In this document: piece by piece, positions 46,801 through 59,883 of the stretch
Layout of the letters: every line of letters starts with the position of its first letter
Position numbering within the stretch: the stretch's first letter is position 1
Source of the DNA: Smittia aterrima
Taxonomy: Eukaryota > Arthropoda > Insecta > Diptera > Chironomidae
DNA length: 64,000 bases
Direction: 5' to 3'
NCBI GenBank assembly: GCA_033063855.1
Contig: CP093830.1
Span: 13,640,854-13,704,853, forward strand
The notes under the pieces: generated by a model
The model's input: only the letters and a program-made list of their open reading frames with translations
Told to the model about the DNA's origin: nothing
Databases searched by the model: none
Program-made: the position numbers and the translations under genes

Positions 46801-49800
46801 TTTGATATCGTGAACGTTGAGTCCACGCCGCCAACTAAATAAAAGTTATTATTGTCGGACTCAGCATCAACAGCAACGGCTTGAGCAAATATTAGTTTCT
46901 CCAGCGACTGACCGATAATATCAACGTTTTCAGTCAAGCGAATCCATGAATTGCATTTATAAACGTAAGCATTGAGGTAATCAGAAGAGTTCATTGGTTC
47001 AGACTCTCCACCGAAGACGATCATGAATTGATTGAAACCCAAAGTTGAATGGAGAAACCGTGATCGAGGAAGATTCTCTTCAGGCCGATTCAATTCGTTG
47101 AAAACTGGAAGCACTGACCAGCTCCAAAGTTGCTTTTCCTTTTGAAAGCTTAAACTAAAAAGCTTTCTTGATATTTTTACTTCTCCATCGAACATCATTT
47201 GATATCCACCGAAGACGTAAAGAATTTGTGATGTCTGATGAAAAACTGTTGAGTGACCGAAAATCGCTGCTGGACCAACTCCGCTAACATTCACTTTCTT
47301 CCAACTGTTGTTAAATGAAAATTCCCATAAAGTTCCGGTCGAGATTGTCTCATTGCTGTAACCGCCAATCAACAAGAGCGATTCTTTGTCGTCCATTTTA
47401 ACTAGAGTCAGACTATGACCTGATCGAAATCCAGGACCGTTCTGAGCTTTAATTTCCATCCATCGCTGATCTTGAATATTAAACATCCAAAAGTCGTTTA
47501 AAAGCTCTTGATTATGAGTTAATCCTCCGTAAGTATAAATTGATTGCTTCGACACTTCGGAAGCGTGAAAATATCTTCCGATAGGCATTTTTGATTCAGA
47601 TCCATCAACAGTCACTTGCATCCACGTATGATTTTTAGTGTCGAACTGTCTAATATCGTTAAGTGCTCCGTTTGTTAATGAAAATCCTCCAAATATCCAA
47701 ATAAATCCTCGACGATCTGCATTCGCTGTGTGACCGAATCTTGGAAGAGTTTTCTTGAGGTGATGGAGAGTAACGATTTGTGTGCTGAAAAGCTCAGTCA
47801 TCACAATCGAAGATAATTTTATAATTCGAGAACAGTCTTCTCCACCGAAACCTTCATTACAGCTGCATCGATTGTTCAATGAGTCGCATGTGCCTTGAAG
47901 TAAGTTAGCTGTGCAATTAAAAGGACAAACTTCGATTTCACAATTTACACCGCGAGTTCCCAGAGGACAGACACAATGATTTTTGCTATCACAAATATGA
48001 GGACTCACACATGAACCGAGTTGGCAACTCAACACTGATATAACTGCGTTGAAACCTTCGTTCTTCATTGATCGCTGATAGTAAATCGTCATTTGTCCGG
48101 TTTTGGATTCTTCAATAGTTTTTGGAAAACTGGATTCTCGGCAGATCACATGCGATAGCTTTTTGCGCATCATATTTTTTGAGAACTCAGGAATATTATT
48201 GTAAACGAATATTGCGTTGTTGTAGCAAGTCACATTTATATCTTCTTTGATTTCAAGTTGAATTACCGATCCATTTCTCAGCGAATCATTTAACTTCAAT
48301 ATCCACAAACATTCGGTTGTCGCATCAAAGCCTTCAAACGATCCGATGCCTTGTGATCGCAAGCCTTGTAAAACAGATCGACTGTGACATTGCAGATAAC
48401 ATTGACCTCCATTTCTTGGTTCACCGTAATACTCTTTTGTACAAATTTCGCAGTTCATTCCTTCTGTGTGATCAAGACAGAAACATTTTCCTGTTGCCGA
48501 ATGACATTGTCCTTTTGTTTCATCTCCGTGACCATTACAATTACAAGGGAAACAACCGATCGTCGTTGCGTTTCCATAGCTTCCAACAACACAACTTTCA
48601 CAACGCGAACCTTCAGTGTAATCATGACACTCATCACAAGTTCCAACACCATCTCTGCATGTTGAATGATTATTACAACCACAATTAATTGAGCAATCAG
48701 ATCCAGTCCATCCAAGATCGCAAATACAGTTGAAGTCTGGATAGTTTGAGCATCTTCCGTGATGACAAGTCTCGATGCAGGTTCTATCGCATCTATGTTT
48801 GCCATCGCCGATGAATCCTTTCTCACATTTACAGCTAAACGTGACGAACAAAATTAATTAGTTTTGAAAAACAGAAAATATTTATTTAAACTTACAAGTA
48901 AGATCCATGAGTGTTTGTGCATTCAGCGTTTGAATGACAATCGTGGATTCCTAGAGCGCACTCATCCACATCAGGACAACTTTCATAGTTGTAAAGAGTT
49001 GGTTCAGTTGTATTAAGAACTTCCTCGCACTCGATCATTGAGCTATTGAAATCTCCTTGAATGCAAGCGCCTGTAAAATTAAAATCAGTAAATTGAACGT
49101 TAAATTGGAAAAATTGATGTCACCTTCGATTGGATTATCTTTGAAGAAACACCATCCACATCCCAAGTTCCTCAAACAAGCTGAACAGTTCCTTAGCTGA
49201 GAGCACGATTTACATTGATGATGTTCGATAGACTTTGCTGTTTCTGGTGAAGATTGATCAATCCATTCGCGACAGATTCCAAACTGATACTCGCTAATGT
49301 AGACGGAGAAGCTGAAGCAAGCGTTTTGATCTTCACACCAAACGCATCGACCTTTCTCATTTAAACATGATGAACAATTCGTTCGGGCATGACATGGAGA
49401 TGGACATAAAGCCACGTCTTTGACTCCAGCAGGGGAGCGTCCTGCTCTTATGCATTTTGTTTCATCGCTCCACCACTCGCAGTTTCGTGATTCAGTGCAA
49501 GTATCACATGAAATAAAATTACTGCAGTTTACACATTGATTAGCTTTGATCGTTAAATAACGCCAGATGACGTCTCCTTGATTTTCAATTGAACATTCTG
49601 AGGTTTCGTTCACATCTCTTGAGACGCAACTATTTTTCAGATCGCACCATCCACACGAGTTATCGCTTAAGCATTGCAAGCAATTGTTGTATTCCCGGCA
49701 GTTACCTTGAGAGAATGGCTCAAGAAACTCAAACGTAAAAGTCTTCGTTGCATTGTTCTGAAGTCCAACTTTACTTTGATAATGTTGTTGAGTGATTTGG

Positions 49801-52551
49801 TTACTCAACTTTCGTCTGGCTTGAAGATCAATAAGCATTGTTTGAGTATCATAAATTGAGTTGATGCATTGATATTGATCTGCTGTGAAGTTTGTTGCGA
49901 CATTTGTTTTATCGCCTGATATTGTTTTGAGAACGATTTGAGCGTAACTTCCGCAGACTTTCAATAAATCTTTCTGATTTTCTTGAAGTGGAAGACGAAG
50001 AAACCCTCGAAGTCTAGCAATAACTTCACCGTTTTGAGGAGGTTCAGCTTGTGATGTGATCAATGCTCCACTGAAGTCAACGAGAGTGCTATTTACCAGC
50101 GACACGAAATCTGGTTGATTCCAATCGAAGGGATAAAAATGTTTTGTAAATGTGAGACCTGGAGGTTTGTCGTATTTCGTGCAGAGACTTTTTTCCTTAA
50201 TTTCTATTCCATTCCGTCCCCACCATTGATAACCGATATTTTCGACTGAGTCACTTTCTCCACAAGGCTCGTAGTCGTTCTTTTGGTAACATTTCATATT
50301 TTGCACGCACCAAGTGCATTTTCCAATCGGCAATTTGTTCGCAATTGATGTTGCAGTGTCATCACCAAACTCAATGTTCCCATGAACTAAGCAAGACTGA
50401 CAGTCTCGAAGAGCTGAACAAATCCCAGGGCATCTGGTTGTTTGCAAGTTTGTGAAACACAATGAGAGCGTACGTCCATAGCAAGTTGCATCAGACGAAC
50501 ACCATCCACATTGTGGATTTGATATGCACTCGGTCGATGATTTATAGTCAGTGCACTTTTCATTTTCTGTTAAATTCTTCTTCGGATTCATAATATCCGG
50601 AAGAGTAAATGCAAGAAAATCATTGTTGACGTTTCCGTGATATCCTCCAACAATCAGAAGAGTGTTGCTGCCTCTCAATGTCGCAGCATGAGCGAAAACT
50701 CCTTGTTTCTTCGGATAATGACTTCTGTTTGCTCCAAGAGCTTCTTGGTTTATCCAAGCATGACAACCGAGATGATAAAGATACATTTGATTGTCGTAAC
50801 AAATTTCTTCTTTGTTGTGGCGATGAGAGTAACCACCGAAGACGATGAGATAGTTTCCAGCAATGGTTGCAGTGTGAAAGGCTCGTTCTCGTGGTACGCT
50901 CATCTCTCGTAGCACTGACTTTGGATAATGAATTTCTGTCCAAAATTGATCGTCAATGGAGAACGCAAATATTTTGTCCGAAAGCTTTGAGAGGCGAGCT
51001 GCGCTTGCAATTATTCCTCCATAAACAATTAAAATGTTGGTCTCGGGATGAAAGTTTGTTGTGTGAGCGACTACACGATGATCGAATGATTTTCCTCCGC
51101 GAGGGAAAACTTCTTCCCATTGTTCGTCATCGTCAAGTTTAATTCGGAACATTCGTGATGAAAACTCGCCACTTTCTTCAGCTCCACCGAAAAGATAAAC
51201 GAAGCCATTTGAATTCACAAAAGTTAGTGAATGTCGCGTAAGCTTTGGAGGCGTGAATCTTGATTGTGTCGCTTTCAATATCCAATTGCTCGATGAAATG
51301 TTGTAAAGCCAAAGCTCGTTTGATAATTCTCCACTCGCCAACTTTCCACCGTAGATTATAAAAGAATCTTCATTGATTGTGCATGCAGCGTGACCATATC
51401 GCGCAAGTGGTTTTGTTAAGTTTCTGCTGAATTTCTGAGTCGATACTTCTTCAGGAGATGTTTGGATATGTGATAAAAGCGCAGCTTTGAACCAAAACTG
51501 ATCAACAATTCCAAGATTACTTTTATGTTCTCTGTCGCCATCAAGCAAAACATCTTTAAGTACTGATTTACTTATCGATTCATCGTGATCAGAGGAAGTT
51601 ATGATGTTGCCGTCTTCGTCCTCCCAATTGCTTGTACTGAAATCGAAGATTTCCAGAGAACCGATGACATTGTTGAGATCGTAGCCACCGAAAACAAAGA
51701 TGGAATCACTCTTTTCATGGTAAATTGCTGTATGCGCAGCACGTTTCCTCAAACTTCGTGATGAATTGGTCACCCAATGCCACTGACTAGGCTCAGGATT
51801 TTCTTTGCGTAAAGTGCAAGACTTTCCAGCAAATCCGTCGCGACATTCACATCGATCCTTGCTGCAAACTCCTCGATTTTCTTCAGCACCACAGACACAA
51901 GCTTTCTCACTACAATCTTTACCAATCCAATCACCCTTGCACAAACACGAATGATTAATGCATATACCGTGATCCGAACAGTTGTTCAAACAACTTGTTA
52001 TTGAAAATTCTGCAGTAAATCCATCGAGAACGTAATTCGTGTCGCTGTAGAGTAGAATCAACATACTGCCTGAGCTTGCTGTGATGTCTTCTGGTTCTGT
52101 CTGTCCACTATAGCTTCCGATGAGTCGTGAATTATAGGAATTGCCATCATAAACGAAGATCTAAAACAAATAATGACATCATCATCTGTGTAAACGATTA
52201 ATTAACGGAGAAACCTACGTAGTCGTATGAGCATTCTGTCTTAAGAGACAGAAACTTCAGTGTGATGAACTGATTGTTGTTTTCAGCTTTTATCATCCAC
52301 TCGCAATGAGAATCCTGAAATCCAAATATTTTAAATAAATATTTGCAAAACGTCATAAAACTTACCTGAGAATAATTCGAGTTCTGTCCATGACTGATCT
52401 CACCAAATGTGACTCCTGTAAACACTTTACGACTCTTGTCACATACTGAAGAAGTCGTTGCGAGATTAGAGAGCAACAGATAAACAACAAAACTTAGGCA
52501 TTTTCCAAAATTTGTGTATTTAGAGATTTTCAAAAGGTTTTTCATAGCCAT
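43874..52551 (-). CDS. Megf8: MEGF8, multi-domain single-pass receptor
   Basis: Seven exons: 52551-52366, 52314-52219, 52160-49124, 49070-48896, 48834-44443, 44384-44259 and 44204-43874. Phases agree and give 2780 aa, the expected size. The order is signal peptide, CUB, EGF, a first kelch propeller (HTAIYHEKSDSIFVFGGYD and repeats), PSI/Cys-rich repeats (CGWC..), a calcium-binding EGF (DVDECALGIHDC), laminin-type EGFs, a second CUB, EGFs, a second kelch propeller (FGHTANADRRGFIWIFGG), more PSI and laminin EGF modules, a transmembrane helix (about 2634-2656) and a 120-aa tail. The tail contains MAQRPYSSV, which aligns with the MASRPFA motif of vertebrate MEGF8 and attractin. In vertebrates that motif recruits the ubiquitin ligase MGRN1 to control Smoothened levels. 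Confidence 0.95.
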
Positions 52552-52974
52552 AAACTTCTTTTGTGAGTTAGCAGCTGCACTTGAATGTTGTTAACACAGT
52601 AATCATGTTTAAAGTACTTTTCTTTCACTAGGAAAGGTAATTAACACTTTTAGTTTTTCTGTTTATATTTTTCGATTCGTAAAAAGTAATTCGAACTCAA
52701 CTTCTATGCACGGAAATTTAAAATGTTTTCGGTTTATTTTTCGGCTTCAATCGACTAAATAAGGAATTGACAGCTCATTCCGGGAATCAAAAACTGTAAA
52801 CACAGATATTTTAAGTCACTCTAACATTAATTTAACATTGAAACATTATTTCTTCAAGAATAATTTCGATTCTAAATTTCAGGAAGTTTGTATGAAAGTA
52901 TCCGTTAAACTTTTATTCACAAAATTCATGCTTTATTTATTTCTATAAGGCATTTTCGACAAAATAGTTAAAAT
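52552..52974. other. Spacer between MEGF8 and the EAR-like gene
   Basis: 423 bases between two genes on the same strand: promoter and 5' UTR of MEGF8 plus 3' UTR of the EAR-like gene. No gene seen. Confidence 0.5.
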
Positions 52975-55900
52975 TCAGAAGAAATCGCCTTGACGATGAA
53001 CTGTAAGGGCTGTTCCCGTTTTAAGACTAGAGGCAAGGAAGAGATGTTGACGTTTTAAATATTCATAAGATTTAATTCGATTGATGTTTGTGAAGTGTCC
53101 GCACTGTTTGACTTTCCAATTCTCAATACCTCGCCATTCAAACAAACAAAAGTCACCGGTTTGAAGGCTGACAATGAAGTAAGGGCCGTCAGTTATGTGA
53201 AGAACAACGACTTCAACTATCTCAGACTCGAAAGGCATCTTTCGTTGGAAAACAAATTCTGGAAGAAAAAAGAAATTATTGAGAGAAATGTCTCTGAAAT
53301 TTAAATACGAACCTTGTGATTCATCTTTTAGTCTGTAAATGTAGAGAACTCTTCCGCGTTCTTTCGCCAGAATAAGGAAAGTTCTTGCTTTCATCACAAG
53401 ACCTTTTGAAGGAACGTTCACACTCAAAATGATATCAAACTTTTCACCCGAAAATCTTCGCTGGTTCTCAATAAATTGATTCTTCGATGTATCAAACTGG
53501 AGAATCATTACGAAGTCACTTGGTGAGGTTTCATCAAATGATGAGACGACCAAGAACTGCTGCAAAGGCGTTTCAACTATAGCTGACGTTGTTTGGACAT
53601 TTAAGTTCATTAGTCTCGGTTGAGATTCAAACCAGTCGTTCCTTGAATTGTCGAGTTTCAAGAATCCGATCTCTGAAGTGTTACTTGAAGTGTTTATCGC
53701 GGTGAGGATCATGTAAACTTCATTTCCTTTCGATTCAAGGAATTTTACATCATAAATTTCATCAGCGAATGAGTAGTTTCCTTTAAATTTCTGAACTTGA
53801 AGATCATTCTTGTTTGTCCACCAGATTTCAAGGAATCGACTGCTAACAGATCCTTGACGACATTGCAGATTAGGTTTAATTGTGATGACTACAGATTTCA
53901 TTTCTATCGTCATTTCAGATTCTCGGTTTTTATTCACGACAATTGCATTGTGTCTCGACACTTCAATAGTTTCATCCGAACATTGACGCTGACTGCCAAC
54001 ATAATTTATTTCCACTTGAGGGTCGTAATCGATGTAGAGAAGACGCTTCGATCTTGCCGACTTTGTTCGCTTGATGTCGTTGATGTTTGCAATTTTACTT
54101 TTCACACTTTTCATCGAAGATAAGAGATCGTCGACCTTAGGAGTGTGAGCGTCAGAAGACAAAATCTCGTTGATCCGATGACCGTTGATTAATTGTTTCG
54201 TCACAAGTCCTTTCTTAAGTTCAACAGCAGGCAATTGTAGAACTTCGTTCGTATGACTTTGATAACGAGAGACTGAGCTTCTTATGAAATCAAGGAAATC
54301 AATTTCGTTGATAATTCCAACGAAGGATGGTCCCTTAAACGTGATGTTTCCATTTACTGTGACATGACCGAGAATTTCTTGATTCTGATCTGATTGTTGA
54401 AACACTAGATCATTGATTTGAACGCCATTGATCGAGAGCATATTTGTATTGTTGCGGAGGATGAGTGAGTCGACTGTGACATATCCAATGACTTCTTGAT
54501 CGAGTCCTCCATGTTTTCTCATTCGATTCTCGAGGAAATGCTGCAGCGAATACTCGTAAAACATGAAAGTATTTAATTTCGTTAGCTGAAGGCTTTTGAA
54601 GTTGAGAGAAGGCAAAGCGACATCTTTAATAATAAAGACTACGGAATTTAAAGGAATTCCGTTGATTGTTCCTCGCAATTCGATTTCCTCGGCTTGAAGA
54701 TAAGAAAATAATTTTTCAGAAGTAATTAAGTTACTTCGTCGAGCTATCGTTCGATTGAAGTTCAAGATGTTGATATCGTTTACGTCGTTCGAAATGAAGA
54801 AAGCAGCTGGGTCGATCCTTAAGTTATCTGCGTAGATCGGATTAATAAACTGATTGATGCCAGTGAAGACTTGAGTTTTATCCGATTCATTCTTTACAGA
54901 ATCGTAGAAGAGCTCGAGGATGTTGACCGGATTGAGAGCGTTTGTCATTATGATTCCATCTTGTTTGATAAGCGAGTGAATGAAAATCTTATTGCTCTCC
55001 ACTCGAATATTTCCAGTAATGATTTGTGGATTTCCATTTTTGTAGACAGCTTGTGTGATGAGACGATTGAGTTGTCCCATCGTTTGCTGGGATTCTACAT
55101 TATTTGCTTTGATTGATTTCCATTCTCGACGCTGAGGATATTGAATCATTTGAATTAAACTTGCAAAATCGAAAGAACCTGATCTTGAATCCAAATTTCT
55201 AACTCTGAGATCATTAAATTGGAATTCTCCTTTGATCGGTGAATGAAGTCTTGTTTTGTCAACCAGTTGATCCCAAGTGATGTCATTTATATTTTTTGTA
55301 TACAAAGCTTTTGTATTTAAATTATTAACGACGACTTCGCCAGTCAATATTTGCTTGCTGTCCTTTGACAGCGACTGGTAGATCAATCGATTTAAAGAGA
55401 AATCGTTGATGCTTTTTGCTTTCAGTTCATCTTGAACAAGAAGATCTTCGAAAGATTTATGTCCACCGATTTCAATGTTTGGTGTTCCTTTGAGTACAAG
55501 CAAACTGATAAGCTCATTGAATGATGTGTTGTTGTTGATCTTGTTGAGAACGAGGCTTGAGCTAAATTCGACATTTCCAACGATTTTTAGATTTCTCTTG
55601 ATCGATTCGGGCTGCAACTGATTTTCCAATGTTTTAATGAATTCATTAAATTGATGACTTTCGAAGAATTCTGTGTTTAAATTAGAAGCACCAAACGACT
55701 TAACCTTCAATGAATTCAACTCCAAAGGCTGATCAATTCGTTTTGCTTCGAGGAGGAAGTTCTTGATGTCAACATTATTGTAGCTATCGAAAGTGAGGCT
55801 GTCACTTATGAAAAGTTCTCCAATAGTCACAACTTCTTTGACCACTTTTGGTGCAGCAAAGTCAACGAATTGTTGAGAAGAAACCACAAAATCTTGAATT

Positions 55901-58900
55901 GGCAGTTCATTGAGACTTTTCGAATTTAAATGTCTTATCGAAATTTTCTCTCTGAACTCAATTGAGCCATCAACGAATACCGGAAGACCTCGTAGTGGAA
56001 CAGCTGTTTGATTGATGAGGAACAGAAGAGACGGGACATTGCCTTTAAAACCAATCGTATCACCTTCAATTATTGCGTTTTCAAATCGAAGATGAACGGA
56101 GCCTCGCGGAGCTTTCACGTTGGACACCAAAAAATCTTGAATCGGATGACCATTCAGTAAAGTCGTGACAATGTTGCTGCTTTTTGTTTTAGAACTTTCA
56201 ATCGTGAACTTTTCTGATTTGATCTCTTGCTTCAAGCTCTTCCTCCAGAAATTGTTGGAAATATTCTGAGAAACCTCGACGTCGTTAACAAAGATTTTTG
56301 TTTTTGGAGAGAATGTTTCAACATCTTTGACAATCAGTGAACCTTCGATAACAACTTGTCCATTGTAAATTTGCGATAAATCTGATGTTTTAGTGCCAAT
56401 GACTTGGCGCTGAATGCTTTCGATAGTTTGACTCAATGTTACTCGTTCTTGATTGTCTTCGTCCATTACGTTGAGGTTCTGCAGAATGTGCAGCGTTTGG
56501 AACTCGGTAGGAACTAAAAGTAAAAAAAATTGTTGAAAAATGTAATTTTTAAAAGAGAAAGATAATTCAAACCTTCAATAAAGTTAACAGCGTTTGTTAG
56601 AGCAACATTGCTGCTCATCTCTTCATTGTTAATAAGTTTACTTGTCAAGTTAGGAACAAAGAACTTGTCTATGGCTACGTTTGCTTTGATTTCTTGATCA
56701 GTATCTGATGTCATGAGATTACCGACAGGAATATCTTGGATACTCGAGACCTCCAGCTCATCGATGTTTGCAGTGTTTTGAATTATCAAATTTCCTTTGA
56801 TAACATTTCGTTCGTCTTGCAGGAAAATGTGTTGAAACAAAGCGGAAATGTTGAAGTTATTGAGGACTTTCACTTCAAGATGTTTGACGTTGATGTCGCC
56901 TTGAAACTCAAAACCTTCTGCAAGCTCGAAATTTTGATCATCTGAAGGCTCAAGGAACTTTAAGGGAACATTATTCAGCGAAAGTGTTTCTAACTCGTCG
57001 ACTCTCATTCCTTCAAATATTTTTACTCCAGAAATTTTCTTCGTCGATGTTTTGTTGAGAATGTTTCCAATAAAAACGTCGTTGATAAGATTCGATCGCA
57101 CTATAAGTTTCTTTGAAATTAAATCTCTCAGTTTAACGTCTCCATTGACTTCCACATTTTGATGAGTTGTTAGAAGAAGATCATCAAACAAATTGCCTCC
57201 AGTGTGAATTAAGTTTTGAACGATAATGTTGCTCATGACTTCAGATGTCCCTGATCGTCCTTCAAAATTTCTTGGTGAACTGCTCAACGCTCTTCGTGTT
57301 TCCGCGACTTGAATGTTAGCTTCAATAACTTTCTGTTGCAAAGCTAGTCCAGTCATCGGCATCTCGTAAGATAACTTTACATTGTTGACGTTAGATTGAC
57401 TCAAATGCATCGAGCGAGCTCTAAGCAATCGCTTGTTTGCCATGTTAAGAGAAGTGTCCTGCTTGGCGAGATTTTGAGCCTAAAAAATGAAAAGAAATTG
57501 AGCAAAAGTAATAAGAAAAGAAATAAATAAACTCACAATTTGATGCGAAGCTTGAATTTGTGGCATTCGATTCTTCAGAAAACTTTTAAGTCGTCCAATA
57601 CAACCGACAGCATCTTCGACTTTTCCATTCGATCGGCTGCTACTTTCTCGTGAGCGAATGACATCGATGGCATAGAAGTTTATTGCCAGAGACGTCTGAG
57701 TGAAAATAAACTCAACAAAGAAGAGTTGCTTACTCACAGGCGACTCATAAATTGTATAATCGACTGTGTTTGGTGGTTTCGTCCAAGTTAATCCAGCACG
57801 AGTACTGACAATGTCATCAGAAGTGTAGAACGAGAGTCCATTTTGGAAGTTTTCAGTGATAATGATTCCATGCTGATAATTAATGTTTCTAATTCTTTCA
57901 ACTACTTTGCTGTTGATTTTGATATAACGAACGAATTGAGGACTAATCCACTTGTAGATCGCGCAGAAAGACTGAGCATCCATTGGACATCCAATCAAGT
58001 AAAGTCGTCTGTCGACTACATAATGCTCTATGTAGTCCTGCTTGAAGTACAAACTTTGTAACTTTGTCCAGCGTTTTGTTGATGGATTCAACTTGAGGAT
58101 GATTACGACAGTCGCGTTCCTCTCGAAGCCGATTGAAAGGATCAGAGGTTGTAATGGATCGTTGGCATTTTCGAAGATGAAGAGGTTGCTCCTGATAGGC
58201 AGGTCGACCGACTCTTTCGACTCTTGTGAGAAGAATGACGTTTTCCACTTGTAGAGACTGAAAAGAAAGGAATTAGTTTCTCTTTTAAGAAGTGATTGAA
58301 ATAAGAATCTACGTCAAATCATTGTCTGCATCGGCCTTGACCCCGTAAGTCACCAAAAAGAGTTTTCTATGATTCACAAAGAGAACAAATCGATCTGAAG
58401 GTGAGCTCGTATCGATCTTCTGGATAGCTTCGAGGTTCATTACTCTTTCAAAATCATTCTTCGCAACGTAAACGTGAAGAGATCTCGAGAATCGAAGGAT
58501 CACAACAATTATATTCTGCAAGAGATCAGGTTCAATCTGCATTTCCAACACGGGCTCATTAAACTCAGCAAATCTTCCGATGAAATGCCTCGTAGCTTCC
58601 TTATCGTCGTTAACATGAAATGCCAGTAGTTCATTGAAGCTCAAAATGTAAATAAATCCTTCGGCTTTCTTGTAGATTCTGATGTGTTCTGTGATGGTTT
58701 GGTTACAAAGGATCCTCGTGGGATTTCGATTGATGTTAATGATGTCTGATGAGAAAAAGATAATTAAACACTAAAATAGAAATCGTTTGACCTCTTACCA
58801 TGTGAGACAGCTTCGTTAATCACTTCAATTTGATTCTTTAGAAATTCGTCGACTGTTGTCGCATTATTTTCTTTTGTTCCATCGGCGAGAATTGTCTGAT

Positions 58901-59017
58901 AAATTAAAAATCTAATGAATTAATTGAAATCTCACGAAATCGATGATTTTATCTTACACTGAATGTTCCACAACATGTTAAAACTAAGAACAGTGAATAG
59001 CAAGACTTTCTTGCCAT
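52975..59017 (-). CDS. Very large secreted protein with EAR-like propellers and LNG/IN repeat array
   Basis: Exons 59017-58958, 58895-58799, 58745-58313, 58257-57537, 57479-56573, 56513-53313 and 53258-52975 give 1900 aa. The last intron (53312-53259, 54 bp) is in frame, so an unspliced 1918-aa form is possible, but its pyrimidine tract and CAG acceptor are good. A signal peptide (MARKSCYSLFLVLTCCGTFS) precedes repeats like EAR/EPTP blades (about 55-400). About 20 tandem repeats of 45-55 residues follow, built on 'LNG/ING..ILDLL' and 'VIKGNLIIQN..' words (about 500-1550). Then come a furin-type RSKR near residue 1560 and a second propeller-like end. There is no membrane segment. Size and layout recall insect eggshell proteins of the nasrat/polehole/closca group; that link is tentative. 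Confidence 0.75.
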
Positions 59018-59126
59018 CTTAATCAACAATTTCAATGACAATTAACAAAATTTCTGTCGCAAGGAAGATTCGCCGGAAATCGACTTCGACACGTGAAATT
59101 TTTTGAATTTAACGAATTTTATTTTG

Positions 59127-59594
59127 TTAATCGTCGTTAACATGACGGTGACTGTATCCAGCTAGGAAAGTGATTTTCTCTGATTCACGAGGATGATTTA
59201 AAGATTGTCCAAGTTTACGACTTCGATGAACTGTCGTCGATCGACGATTTTGACTCGCAAGCTTTTTCTTTTGCTCTGTGTTTGATCTGACTATCGCTCG
59301 CTTCTGTGTGTACCTCGTATCTACACCTGACACTTCATCTTCAACCTTCAGAATCAGCTCGAGCTGTTGAAAACAATGCGTTGAAACTTTTCGCTCTCCA
59401 GTGTTCGCTGAAGGAATTTCTGTTATCACAGATTCGATGCTGTCATCGTCGTAGCATTTCTTAACTTTCTTAAAAATAAATCGACTCAAATGAAAAATCA
59501 CAATGATCGAAATGAGAACTGCGGCGATGGAAAATCCAACCGTGTAATGCCGTGAATGTCTAATTATTTCTTCATCAACTTCACTTGCTGACAT
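59127..59594 (-). CDS. Small single-pass membrane protein, unknown function
   Basis: Single exon of 155 aa from ATG 59594 (MSASEVDEEIIRHSRHY). One hydrophobic helix (about 18-39, VGFSIAAVLISIIVIFHL) has a basic FIFKKVKK stop-transfer after it, so a short outside N-terminus and a cytosolic tail are predicted. The tail is Lys/Arg-rich with SRKLGQSLNHPR. No family recognised. The stop is 110 bases from the start codon of the large EAR-like gene on the same strand. Confidence 0.6.
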   Translation of the reverse strand: MSASEVDEEIIRHSRHYTVGFSIAAVLISIIVIFHLSRFIFKKVKKCYDDDSIESVITEIPSANTGERKVSTHCFQQLELILKVEDEVSGVDTRYTQKRAIVRSNTEQKKKLASQNRRSTTVHRSRKLGQSLNHPRESEKITFLAGYSHRHVNDD

Positions 59595-59883
59595 TATTAT
59601 TTGCAAATCCGATTTCAGCTAGCACAAGATCTTGACTGAAGTGAAATGCAAATTTTTTAAAGGAAAACTGCACAAGTGAGAGGAAAACAATAAATCGCTA
59701 ATGATAATTGAATTAATAGAGATTTGGCAGTTGAGTAGAAATTTCTGAGTCATCGAAACTTGAACTTTTGTTAAGCGAGTTGAAACAAAACGTTTATTAA
59801 ATCTACAAAGGAAGCAATCACAAGTCTCTTCATCTAAGTTTTCTAAGTCGACTAGAGTGAAGACTTCAAACTTTTCTTCTAAT

